Notes under the pieces: generated by a model
What the model was told of the DNA's origin: nothing
The model's database searches: none
The model's input: only the letters and a program-made list of their open reading frames with translations
Assembly: GCF_036379515.1 (NCBI RefSeq)
Contig: NZ_DASVGN010000027.1
Coordinates: forward strand, 62,001-126,000
Reading direction: 5' to 3'
Source: Castellaniella sp036379515
GTDB lineage: Bacteria; Pseudomonadota; Gammaproteobacteria; Burkholderiales; Burkholderiaceae_B
Length of the DNA: 64,000 bases
Translations under genes and position numbers: made by a program
In this document: positions 55,291-63,631 of the stretch, one piece after another
Position numbering within the stretch: the stretch's first letter is position 1
Layout: each line of letters begins with the position of its first letter

Positions 55291-55320
55291 AAAAGAAGAG
55301 GCGTGCCGCTTGGCACGCCT
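55291..55320 (-). terminator. intrinsic terminator or attenuator between the Bug receptor and TctB genes
   Basis: On the minus strand AGGCGTGCC-AAGC-GGCACGCCT forms a perfect 9-bp stem with a four-base loop and is followed by CTTCTTTTT. It lies 11 bp after the receptor stop and 67 bp before the TctB start, inside one gene cluster. Partial read-through would yield more receptor than permease, a common arrangement for binding-protein transporters. Confidence 0.75.
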
Positions 55321-55331
55321 GCCGGAGATAA

Positions 55332-56303
55332 TCAGTCCTTTGAGAGCCCCAGAGCCTTAATGGTCTTGCCCATCGCTTCATCGCTTTTGGCCATGAAGGT
55401 GGCAAAATCCTTGCCGCTGGCGTAGGCAACGCCGTAACCCTGCTTGGTCATGAACTCCCGGTAGTCCTTGCTATGGTTGATTTTGTCTAAAACCTTTTCA
55501 TACTTGGCCGCGATATCGGGCGGCAGGCCCTTGGGGGCCACAATGCCGCGCCAGGCCCCCATGGTCCAGTCGGAGCCCGTCAGAGATTTGAGCGTGGGGA
55601 CGTTCGGATACAAACCCGCGGGTTTGTCGGACATCACCGCCAACGGTTTCGCCTTGCCTGCATCGATGAGGGAACGGGCCTCGGGCAGGGACACTGGCAC
55701 CACATCGACCCCTCCCGCCGCCAGCTCGAGCATGGCGGGCGCAGCCCCCTGGGAAGGCACCCAGCGAATGGAGTCCGGCTTGATGCCCAGGCTGTTCAGC
55801 ATGCCGGCCAGTGCAATCTGCCAAATACCGCCCTCACCGGTCCCGGATGCCTTCAGCTTGCCCGGATTGGCTTTTGCTGCATCCAATAAGTCCTGAAGTT
55901 TTGCATACTTGGAATTTGCGGCGACCGTCACGCCCGACGGGTCGAAATTCATGAGGGCCAAGGGGGTGTAGTCGTTAGGGGTAAGCTTAGTCAGCCCCAT
56001 GTGATGCTGCATGGAGATTTCCACCGACATCAGCCCGATTGTGTAGCCATCGGGCTTGGCTGAAGCCATGACCTGGTTGCCGACGACACCATTGCCACCA
56101 GGGCGGTTCACCACAGTGACAGGCGTGCCCAGTTCTTTTTCCATGAGACTGCCGATGATGCGGGCCGTCGCATCCGTACCCCCGCCAGGGGACCATGACA
56201 ACACCAGAGTGATGGGCCGATCAGGCCAAGCAGCACTCGCCGTGGCCGATACCGCCATCAAAACCGCCAACGCGGTGACCTTTGCAAGGGTGAACTGTTT
56301 CAT
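55332..56303 (-). CDS. Bug-family (TctC) periplasmic solute-binding receptor
   Basis: A 323-residue tripartite transporter receptor. The signal peptide ends at about residue 24 (ATASAAWP). The mature part starts WPDRPITLVLSWSPGGGTDATAR, the typical Bug entry, and contains NRPGGNGVVGNQVMASAKPDGYT. These receptors were greatly expanded in Bordetella relatives. GGAGAAG lies just upstream of the ATG at 56303. It lacks close motif evidence for its ligand; a carboxylated sugar acid is inferred. Confidence 0.94.
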   Translation of the reverse strand: MKQFTLAKVTALAVLMAVSATASAAWPDRPITLVLSWSPGGGTDATARIIGSLMEKELGTPVTVVNRPGGNGVVGNQVMASAKPDGYTIGLMSVEISMQHHMGLTKLTPNDYTPLALMNFDPSGVTVAANSKYAKLQDLLDAAKANPGKLKASGTGEGGIWQIALAGMLNSLGIKPDSIRWVPSQGAAPAMLELAAGGVDVVPVSLPEARSLIDAGKAKPLAVMSDKPAGLYPNVPTLKSLTGSDWTMGAWRGIVAPKGLPPDIAAKYEKVLDKINHSKDYREFMTKQGYGVAYASGKDFATFMAKSDEAMGKTIKALGLSKD

Positions 56304-56493
56304 TTGTCTCTTCTCCGTGGTGAAAAGTAAAGCAAAGGTACAGAAAGCTTCAATGCACTTGAGATGCTCTGCTCTCTGCAAGGGTTGGCCGCCTTTCAAG
56401 TAGTCAAAATTGGACGGCACGAATTGTAGGGATGCGAATAGAACCGGCTCACTCGTTCGAACAAACAGGGTCCGGCTCTTTGACGACGCATGA

Positions 56494-57027
56494 TCAGCGG
56501 ATGAACTGATCGACGTAGCACTCATCGAGGCCCACCTTGCTGTAGTGCGCCCGGCACATGGCAACCTTGGTGAACACGTCTTCATAGCCGGTGTTATTGC
56601 CCCATGGGTCTGTGTAATACATCACACCGTTGACCTGAAAGAACGTGATCATTTCCTCGACATCGGGGGGCACGAACAGGGTGTGCGTTTCGCCTGGGGG
56701 TTCGAACACATAACTTCCTTCGGTCGCCTCCCAATCGTGTTCAAGATAGCGCCACCGGCCCTTCAACACGAACCCGTGCACCGGCTGCGGGTGGCGATGG
56801 CATGCGAGCACACCGGCCCGACGCACACGCAGCAGGTTGGTCCAATACCCCTGGCTGATATTCAGGCAAAGAGGGCGAAACCAGACGTTTTCAGCCTGAG
56901 GGACCCAAACGCGTTCATCGGTAGGGATCGCATCATTGACCACAATATCGGCCAGTGCTTCAGGCGGGTTGGCATGTTGGTAGGGAAGTGTTCGTGGTTC
57001 GTGAATTTGCGCCATCTTCTGCTTCAT
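56494..57027 (-). CDS. cupin of the 2,4'-dihydroxyacetophenone dioxygenase family
   Basis: A 177-residue single-domain cupin, the length of known 2,4'-dihydroxyacetophenone dioxygenases (DAD). Candidate iron ligands are H77 and H79 in ACHRHPQPVHG and H115 in PGETHTL, with the second cupin motif near 105-130. DAD cleaves the bond between a ketone and a hydroxymethyl carbon using oxygen. Nothing aromatic is encoded nearby; the gene lies between the divergent promoter and the Bug receptor gene in a sugar-acid locus. Start at 57027 or 57015. The true substrate is unknown. Confidence 0.75.
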   Translation of the reverse strand: MKQKMAQIHEPRTLPYQHANPPEALADIVVNDAIPTDERVWVPQAENVWFRPLCLNISQGYWTNLLRVRRAGVLACHRHPQPVHGFVLKGRWRYLEHDWEATEGSYVFEPPGETHTLFVPPDVEEMITFFQVNGVMYYTDPWGNNTGYEDVFTKVAMCRAHYSKVGLDECYVDQFIR

Positions 57028-57150
57028 CGGTTAGTTCACAATGTGGACACACGCTCTACAGTGTAGAAAAAATAGTATGGAAGAAGACACTCTTCCATCT
57101 ACTAGGGATTTCACGAACTTAATACATCTCCACGTTATGTCAAATTTTAT

Positions 57151-57163
57151 CTGGTCGGACCAG
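57151..57163. promoter_or_regulatory. candidate GntR/FadR-type operator between the divergent operons
   Basis: CTGGTCGGACCAG is a palindrome around one base and contains TGGTCGGACCA, which fits the TGGTnnnACCA consensus of the FadR branch of GntR regulators (for example UxuR/ExuR-like sites). It lies in the 276-bp divergent region between the cupin gene and the TRAP genes. No GntR gene is seen in the window. An IclR protein could instead bind this or a nearby site. Confidence 0.4.
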
Positions 57164-57303
57164 TTTGGTAGAGTTAGGGAAATCCACAACTGGCCCAACC
57201 GGCTGGACACTTCATAGAATATGCCAGCACTGACGACCTCAGACAAGCTGCACAGACAGATCATCAATCCAAAAATTTCCTACCAAAACAAAACGACTGT
57301 TCC

Positions 57304-57858
57304 ATGGCCGAGCACAAGCATCCAGTTACATCAACGGCCAAGAAATTGGCCGATTTCATTTTTTCAATCCTGACAGCATTCCTCGCGCTCTGCGTACTCA
57401 TCATGCTCAGCATGGTGTTCATCAATGTGGTCATGCGGTATGCATTCAATTCAGGCATAGACATCTCCACCGAAGTTGCCCGCCTGTCATTCGTCTGGCT
57501 CACGTTCGCAGGGGCGGTCCTGGCCTTCCGCGGACGTGAGCATCTGGCCATCAACATGGTGGTGAATCGCCTTCCGATCCGGGCCCAGAAGGCCACTCAC
57601 ATCGTTCGGCAGTTGCTGATCCTCTGGGTGCTGTGGCTGGCCATAAAGGGAGGATGGGAACAAACCATCATCGGCATGAGCACCGTCACACCCGTATCGG
57701 GCATGCCCATCGCAGTCTTCAGCGGCGCGGTCCTGTTTTCATCAGCAGCGATGGCACTGATGGCCGCCCTGGATCTCTTCGCAGCGCTGCTCACACCTGC
57801 TGTCCCTGAGAACTCTCAGGTCTTCCGCACGTCCGTGGACAGCATCGAGGAGATCTGA
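57304..57858 (+). CDS. TRAP transporter small permease (DctQ family)
   Basis: A 184-residue membrane protein with four helices. The MVFINVVMRYAFNSGI signature near residue 40 and the EVARLSFVWLTFAGAVLAFRGREHLAIN block are typical of DctQ. It starts the plus-strand operon and is followed by the large permease after 2 bp. It works with DctM and the binding protein to import an organic acid with sodium or protons. Confidence 0.93.
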   Translation: MAEHKHPVTSTAKKLADFIFSILTAFLALCVLIMLSMVFINVVMRYAFNSGIDISTEVARLSFVWLTFAGAVLAFRGREHLAINMVVNRLPIRAQKATHIVRQLLILWVLWLAIKGGWEQTIIGMSTVTPVSGMPIAVFSGAVLFSSAAMALMAALDLFAALLTPAVPENSQVFRTSVDSIEEI

Positions 57859-57860
57859 AA

Positions 57861-59141
57861 ATGGACGTCGCAATTTTTTTGGCAGCTTTACTGGGATTCA
57901 TGGCTCTTGGGTTCCCCATCGCGTTCGCGTTGCTGTTCGCCGCGATTGGCATCATGTTCCATCTGAGCTTTTTCGACCCGCAGATCATTGTCCAGAACAT
58001 GCTCACCGGCGCGGACAACTTCGCCCTGATGGCCGTGCCGCTGTTCATCCTGGCTGGCGAGGCCATGAACGAAGGTGGTATGTCACGCCGCATGGTGAAC
58101 ATGGCCGCCACATTCGTCGGGCACATCAAAGGGGGGCTAGGATATGTCGCCATCATGGCCAGCATCCTGCTCGCCGCCCTCTCGGGGTCGGCAGTCGCAG
58201 ACGCCGCCGCGCTCGCCTCCATCCTGATCCCCATGCTGCGCAACCACGGCTACGACATGGGTGAGTCCACCGGCCTGATCGCTGCTGGCGGGATTATCGG
58301 TCCCATCATCCCGCCATCGATCTCCTTCATCATCTTCGGGGTGGCTGCCAACATTTCGGTCACCAAGTTATTTATCGCCGGGATCGTACCGGGGCTGTTG
58401 ATGGGGCTCACGCTGACAGCAGTCTGGTGGTTCTCGGTGCGGCGGTCGACCACCATCACCATGGCGCCCAAAGAAAGCCTGAGCGTACGCATGAAGGCCC
58501 TCAAGGATTCTGCCTGGGCCTTGCTACTGCCTGTCATCATTATCGGCGGTCTACGCGGAGGCATCTTCACACCCACTGAAGCCGGAGCCGTAGCCGCGGT
58601 GTATGCGCTCTTTGTCGGCATCGCTATCTATGGCGAAATCAAACTCGAGAACTTGTACCGGGTCCTGGTCAACACGGCAAGGACTACCAGCGTGGTGATG
58701 TTCCTGGTGGCCACGGCCATGGTGGCCTCCTACATGATCACGCTGGCCGATCTTCCCGAGCAGCTCATTCATATGTTGGGCCCCCTGACCGACTCTCCCA
58801 CGCTGCTGATGCTCAGCATCGTGGCGCTGCTCACCCTGATCGGCACATCGATGGATCTCACGCCCACCATCCTGATTCTGGCGCCGGTGCTGATGCCGGT
58901 CATCGAAAAGGCCGGCATCGACCCAACCTATTTTGGCGTCATTTTCGTCATCGTGGGGTGCGCGGGCTTGCTCACTCCACCGGTCGGGACAGTACTCAAT
59001 GTCGTATGCGGCGTCGCACGTGTGCGCATGGAAGATGTCATCAAAGGGGTCATGCCCTACGTACTCGCCTACACGGCGATGGTCATCCTGATGGTGATAT
59101 TTCCGCAAATCGTGCTGGCACCCCTGCACTGGTTTTACTAA
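57861..59141 (+). CDS. TRAP transporter large permease (DctM family)
   Basis: A 426-residue protein with about 12 helices. Family features include LALLGFMALGFPIAFALL at the N terminus, AVPLFILAGEAMNEGGMSRRMV, LSGSAVADAAALASILIPMLRNHGYD and PLSFIIFGVAA-like segments, ending in GVMPYVLAYTAMVILMVIFPQI. GAGGAG upstream of the ATG gives a good ribosome site. It carries the translocation pathway of the TRAP system. Confidence 0.95.
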   Translation: MDVAIFLAALLGFMALGFPIAFALLFAAIGIMFHLSFFDPQIIVQNMLTGADNFALMAVPLFILAGEAMNEGGMSRRMVNMAATFVGHIKGGLGYVAIMASILLAALSGSAVADAAALASILIPMLRNHGYDMGESTGLIAAGGIIGPIIPPSISFIIFGVAANISVTKLFIAGIVPGLLMGLTLTAVWWFSVRRSTTITMAPKESLSVRMKALKDSAWALLLPVIIIGGLRGGIFTPTEAGAVAAVYALFVGIAIYGEIKLENLYRVLVNTARTTSVVMFLVATAMVASYMITLADLPEQLIHMLGPLTDSPTLLMLSIVALLTLIGTSMDLTPTILILAPVLMPVIEKAGIDPTYFGVIFVIVGCAGLLTPPVGTVLNVVCGVARVRMEDVIKGVMPYVLAYTAMVILMVIFPQIVLAPLHWFY

Positions 59142-59211
59142 GGTCAGGTCGGCCCTTGCGCGCGTTGTGCGAGAAGGCGGCCCTGGCATTCATTCAAGAG
59201 GATGAAGCAAC

Positions 59212-60243
59212 ATGACTGTCGATCTGAAAAAAAGAATGGTACTCAAGGCCTCTATGGCGGGCCTGGTCACGGCTGCGACTCTGGGCGCCTCGGGAAAAGT
59301 GATGGCCAAGGACGTGCACACACGCATCATCCGCTTTGGGTACGGCCTGGCAGACTCCAGCCCGAGTGGCGACGCGGTACGCTTCTTTGCCAAAGAAGTG
59401 GGCAAGCTGAGCGGTGGCAAACTGAAGGTCAAGACCTACGGCAATGGCTCGCTGGGGTCCGACGAGCAGATGCAAAATGCACTCATTGGTGGCTCACAAG
59501 AAATGACCTTCGTCTCCACGGCACCTCTCGCGGGCATGGTCAAGGGCTTCGGGGTGTTCGATCTGCCGTTCCTTTTCAATAACGACAAGATTGCGGATAC
59601 CACCCTGGACGGCCCTGCGGGTCAGAAACTTCTGGAAGCGCTCCCGCCCAAAGGCCTGATCGGCCTGCTGTACTGGGAAAACGGCTTCCGTAATCTGACC
59701 AACTCACGCCACCCCATCGCCAAGATGGAAGACCTCAAGGGCATCAAGCTGCGGGTGATGCAAAACGAAGTGGCCCTTGCCGTGTTCAACGCGCTGGGTG
59801 CAAACGCGATTCCCATGCCATTCACTGAACTGTTCACTGCACTGGAAACCAAGACGGTTGACGGCCAAGAGAACCCGCTCAGCACCATTCAGACCAGCAA
59901 GTTCTACGAGGTCCAACCCTACCTGACGCTCTCGAAGCACGTGTACACACCCTTTGTTCTACTCGCCTCCAAACGCTGGTGGGACACGCTTACACCCGAC
60001 GAACGCGACATCATCATGCAAGCATCGCGCACAACCCAAGCCTATCAGCGCAAAGCCAGCCGCGAGGCCGACGGCACCGCCCTGACCTTCATCAAAGATC
60101 ATGGGGTCAAGGTCGCAGAATTCTCTCCGGAAGAAAAAGAGCGAATCCGCGAAACGCTGAAACCAATTGTCGAAAAGCTACGAATCAACATCGGCCCCGA
60201 CACGGTCGACAGCGTCATGAGCGCTGCCAAACAGGCAGCATAG
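59212..60243 (+). CDS. TRAP transporter substrate-binding protein (DctP family)
   Basis: A 343-residue periplasmic receptor with a signal peptide to about residue 33 (VMAKD). The mature protein has the DctP hallmarks: IRFGYGLADSSPSGDAVRFFAKEV, LKVKTYGNGSLGSDEQMQNAL, the ligand-contacting LKGIKLRVMQNEVAL with its arginine, and AIPMPFTELFTALETKTVDGQENP. It is 70 bp after the DctM gene. The conserved arginine implies a carboxylate ligand; which one cannot be told by eye. Confidence 0.94.
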   Translation: MTVDLKKRMVLKASMAGLVTAATLGASGKVMAKDVHTRIIRFGYGLADSSPSGDAVRFFAKEVGKLSGGKLKVKTYGNGSLGSDEQMQNALIGGSQEMTFVSTAPLAGMVKGFGVFDLPFLFNNDKIADTTLDGPAGQKLLEALPPKGLIGLLYWENGFRNLTNSRHPIAKMEDLKGIKLRVMQNEVALAVFNALGANAIPMPFTELFTALETKTVDGQENPLSTIQTSKFYEVQPYLTLSKHVYTPFVLLASKRWWDTLTPDERDIIMQASRTTQAYQRKASREADGTALTFIKDHGVKVAEFSPEEKERIRETLKPIVEKLRINIGPDTVDSVMSAAKQAA

Positions 60244-60364
60244 AATCTCAGTAACTCCAGGCGGGCTAGTCAGCAGGTCTGCTGGCACACCCGCCTTCGC
60301 TGTCTCGAAGCACCCTGGTGTCCACCGATACGGCTCGCTCAATCCATACAAGGGGGATGATTCC

Positions 60365-62152
60365 ATGTCTGATCAAGGTAAGTCACCGAAGCTACGCAGC
60401 CGCCGGTGGTTCAACAACCCGGATGACCCGGGGATGACGGCGCTCTACATCGAGCGCTACATGAACTACGGGATCACGCGTGAGGAACTGCAGTCCGGCA
60501 GGCCCATCATCGGGATTGCGCAGACGGGATCAGACCTGTCGCCCTGCAACCGCCACCACCTGGTGCTGGCCGAGCGGGTCCGTGACGGCATCCGCGAAGC
60601 TGGGGGCGTCCCTCTCGAATTCCCCGTATATCCGATCCAGGAAACCGGCAAGCGCCCAACCGCCGCCATGGATCGCAACCTGGCTTACCTGGGGCTGGTC
60701 GAAGTGCTGCACAGTTATCCCATCGATGGTGTGGTGCTCACGACGGGCTGCGACAAAACGACACCGGCCTGCCTGATGGCAGCCGCTACTGTCAACATCC
60801 CGGCCATTGTCCTGTCAGGCGGCCCTATGCTCGACGGCTGGTGGCACGGCAAGCTTGCGGGCTCTGGAACAGTCATCTGGGATTCTCGCAAGCGCCTGGC
60901 AGCAGGTGAAATCGACTACGAAGAGTTCATGAACCGCGTGGCCTCTTCAGCACCGTCAGTGGGTCACTGCAACACCATGGGGACGGCGCTCTCCATGAAT
61001 TCCTTGGCCGAGACACTGGGCATGTCGCTCCCGGGGTGTGCGGCAATCCCGGCACCCTACCGGGACCGTAGCTGGATGGCTTACAAAACCGGCCAGCGGA
61101 TCGTCGGCATGGTGCACGAGAATCTACGGCCCTCCGACATCATGACCAAGGCTGCTTTCGAAAACGCCGTGGTCGCTGCTGCGGCGCTGGGCGCGTCGTC
61201 AAACTGCCCGATTCACATGATTGCCATCGCCCGCCACATGGGCGTGGACCACACGCTGGATGACTGGCAACGCTTGGGACCTGATATTCCGCTTCTCGTG
61301 GATTGCCAGCCTGCAGGCCGGTTCCTGGGTGAGGGTTTCTATCGGGCCGGCGGCGTGCCGGCGGTACTCAGAGAGCTGTTGCGTGCAAGCAAGCTGCAGG
61401 GCAACACCATGACCGTCACCGGCAAGACACTGGCCGAGAACCTGAAAGACGTCCCCGAGCCAGACCGCGAGGTCATCCGGGCTTACGACCAGCCGCTCAA
61501 AGAAGCGGCGGGCTATGTCGTACTGACTGGCAATCTGTTCGATAACGCCATTATCAAGACCAGCGTGATCGATGACGCCTTCCGCAAGCGCTTTCTATCC
61601 GACCCGGAACACCCGAACCGGGCGGACCTCAAGGCCGTGGTCTTCGAAGGGCCGGAAGATTATCATGCGCGCATCGACGACCCGAACCTCGGAGTCGACG
61701 AACATTCTCTTCTGGTGATCCGCAACGTGGGCCCCATAGGCTACCCAGGGGGCCCAGAAGTGGTAAATATGCAGCCCCCCGCAGCCCTGATCGCGCGCGG
61801 CATTGACACACTGCCAACTATGGGTGATGGCCGCCAAAGCGGTACGTCTGCGAGTCCTTCCATTCTGAATGTGACACCCGAGGCCGCTATCGGAGGAGGA
61901 TTGGCACTGCTCAAGACGGGCGATATGGTCCGCGTTGACCTGAACGCGCATCGAGTGGACGTTCTGATTTCCGATGCAGAACTGAAGCAAAGGCGCGATG
62001 CCTGGAAGCCTCCCATCCTGAAGAACCAGACCCCCTGGGAAGAAATCTATCGCAACACCATTGGCCAGCATGGCAGCGGCGCCTGCATGGAGTTCGCCAC
62101 CGGGTATCTCAATATCATCGAAGAGCGGGGCGAAGCGCGCAACAATCACTAA
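60365..62152 (+). CDS. IlvD/Edd-family sugar-acid dehydratase (arabonate/xylonate dehydratase type)
   Basis: A 595-residue Fe-S dehydratase. The three expected cluster and active-site cysteines are in SDLSPCNRHH, TTGCDKTTPACLMAA and SVGHCNTMGTALS. The C-terminal swivel domain has GPIGYPGGPEV and PTMGDGRQSGTS. Length and the N-terminal SRRWFNNPDDPGMTALYIERYMN block separate it from true dihydroxyacid dehydratase and match pentonate or L-arabonate and D-xylonate dehydratases. It would turn an aldonate into a 2-keto-3-deoxy acid. AGGGGGG precedes the ATG. The TRAP genes upstream likely import the substrate. Confidence 0.9.
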   Translation: MSDQGKSPKLRSRRWFNNPDDPGMTALYIERYMNYGITREELQSGRPIIGIAQTGSDLSPCNRHHLVLAERVRDGIREAGGVPLEFPVYPIQETGKRPTAAMDRNLAYLGLVEVLHSYPIDGVVLTTGCDKTTPACLMAAATVNIPAIVLSGGPMLDGWWHGKLAGSGTVIWDSRKRLAAGEIDYEEFMNRVASSAPSVGHCNTMGTALSMNSLAETLGMSLPGCAAIPAPYRDRSWMAYKTGQRIVGMVHENLRPSDIMTKAAFENAVVAAAALGASSNCPIHMIAIARHMGVDHTLDDWQRLGPDIPLLVDCQPAGRFLGEGFYRAGGVPAVLRELLRASKLQGNTMTVTGKTLAENLKDVPEPDREVIRAYDQPLKEAAGYVVLTGNLFDNAIIKTSVIDDAFRKRFLSDPEHPNRADLKAVVFEGPEDYHARIDDPNLGVDEHSLLVIRNVGPIGYPGGPEVVNMQPPAALIARGIDTLPTMGDGRQSGTSASPSILNVTPEAAIGGGLALLKTGDMVRVDLNAHRVDVLISDAELKQRRDAWKPPILKNQTPWEEIYRNTIGQHGSGACMEFATGYLNIIEERGEARNNH

Positions 62153-62153
62153 T

Positions 62154-63563
62154 ATGGACAAATTACCGCATTTACACCGCCGCACCCTCCCTCCCGAAGG
62201 GGTCGCGGCGTTCCAATCGCTGTTCGGCGACCGGTTCATCACCTCCGAGTCGGTCCGCATCCATCACGGTACCGATGAATCGCCCTACCCGGTCTGCCCT
62301 CCAGACGCGGTGATCTTTCCATGCAACGAAGACGAGGTGGTAAGCGTCGTCACGCTGTGCAACCGATACAAGATCCCTGTCACTGCATTCGGCATCGGCT
62401 CTTCACTCGAAGGTCACGTATTACCGATCCAGGGCGGGATCACGCTGGATTTTTCCCAGATGAACAAAGTGCTCTCGGTCGATGCCCAGGATTTCACGGC
62501 CACCGTGCAGCCCGGGGTAATACGCACGCAGCTGAATGACGAAATCAAGGACACGGGCTTGTTCTTTCCGGTGGACCCAGGGGCACACGCAAGCCTGGGG
62601 GGCATGGCCGCCACCCGTGCCTCCGGCACCAACGCCGTGCGCTACGGAACCATGCGCGAGAACGTTGTCTCGCTACGCGTTGTGACGGCTCAAGGAAAGG
62701 TGATTCGTACGGCCAGCCGTGCGCGCAAATCATCGGCTGGCTACGACCTGACCCATCTTTTTGTGGGTAGCGAGGGCACACTGGGCATTATCGTGGCCGT
62801 TACCGTGCGCGTTTACCCATTGCCCGAGGCCGTGACGGCTGCCATCTGCAACTTTCCCACCCTGCAGTCGGCGGTTGAATCGGTGGTCCAGGTCATGCAG
62901 TGTGGTGTACCGGTCGCACGGGTAGAGTTCATGGACGAGCGGGCCGTCAACGCCGTAAATCGATACAGCAAACTGGGCCTGAAAGAGACGCCGTTGCTAT
63001 TGTTCGAGTTTCACGGCAGCGAAACCGGGGTTCAGGAACAGGCCACCCTGGTTCAGGACATCGCCCACGAAAACGGGGGCATGGACTTTCAGTGGGCAAG
63101 CCGCCCTGAAGACCGCACGCGCCTGTGGACGGCACGGCACAACTCCCATTACTCGGGCTTGCAATTGCGGCCAGGGTCGCGCAGCGTTGCCACAGATGTC
63201 TGTGTGCCTATCTCGCGCCTGGCCGAGTGCGTGACGCAAACTGCTGCTGACCTGCAGGGGATGCCCTTCCCATACACCATCGTAGGACATGTGGGAGATG
63301 GCAACTTCCATGTACAGATGCTCATCGACCCTGACAGTGAAGAGGAATGGCGTCAGTCTGAGGAGGTCAATCACCGCCTGGTGCATCGCGCCATCGGCAT
63401 GGATGGCACTTGTACCGGTGAACATGGCGTGGGCATCCACAAGATTGAATTCCTGAAAGCCGAACACGGAGAGGACGCACTGGAACTGATGCGCCTTGTC
63501 AAACATGCCTACGACCCAAACAATATCTTCAACCCTGGGAAAATCATATCGTGGGAAGCCTGA
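62154..63563 (+). CDS. FAD-linked 2-hydroxyacid oxidase/dehydrogenase (GlcD/Dld type)
   Basis: A 469-residue flavoprotein of the vanillyl-alcohol-oxidase fold. The FAD-binding PCMH region has TAFGIGSSLEGHVLPIQGGITLD-like sequence (about 80-100), PVDPGAHASLGGMAATRASGT and VGSEGTLGII. The C-terminal domain has IVGHVGDGNFH and TGEHGVGIHK, which hold metal and substrate ligands of D-lactate dehydrogenase and glycolate oxidase. It starts one base after the dehydratase stop. It may oxidise glycolate or D-lactate released downstream of the dehydratase. Confidence 0.9.
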   Translation: MDKLPHLHRRTLPPEGVAAFQSLFGDRFITSESVRIHHGTDESPYPVCPPDAVIFPCNEDEVVSVVTLCNRYKIPVTAFGIGSSLEGHVLPIQGGITLDFSQMNKVLSVDAQDFTATVQPGVIRTQLNDEIKDTGLFFPVDPGAHASLGGMAATRASGTNAVRYGTMRENVVSLRVVTAQGKVIRTASRARKSSAGYDLTHLFVGSEGTLGIIVAVTVRVYPLPEAVTAAICNFPTLQSAVESVVQVMQCGVPVARVEFMDERAVNAVNRYSKLGLKETPLLLFEFHGSETGVQEQATLVQDIAHENGGMDFQWASRPEDRTRLWTARHNSHYSGLQLRPGSRSVATDVCVPISRLAECVTQTAADLQGMPFPYTIVGHVGDGNFHVQMLIDPDSEEEWRQSEEVNHRLVHRAIGMDGTCTGEHGVGIHKIEFLKAEHGEDALELMRLVKHAYDPNNIFNPGKIISWEA

Positions 63564-63631
63564 ATCAAGCGAAATGCCCGCCATAAGCCCCCTGGCCTGA
63601 CTCCCCCCACCAGGAAACGCTAAATGTTATT

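Noticed and set aside
60260..60295. Hairpin between the TRAP binding protein and dehydratase genes (GGCGGG...CCCGCC with inner CAGCA/TGCTG)
   Set aside because: No U-tract follows and the genes are in one direction, so it is not a convincing terminator; a weak stem at most.
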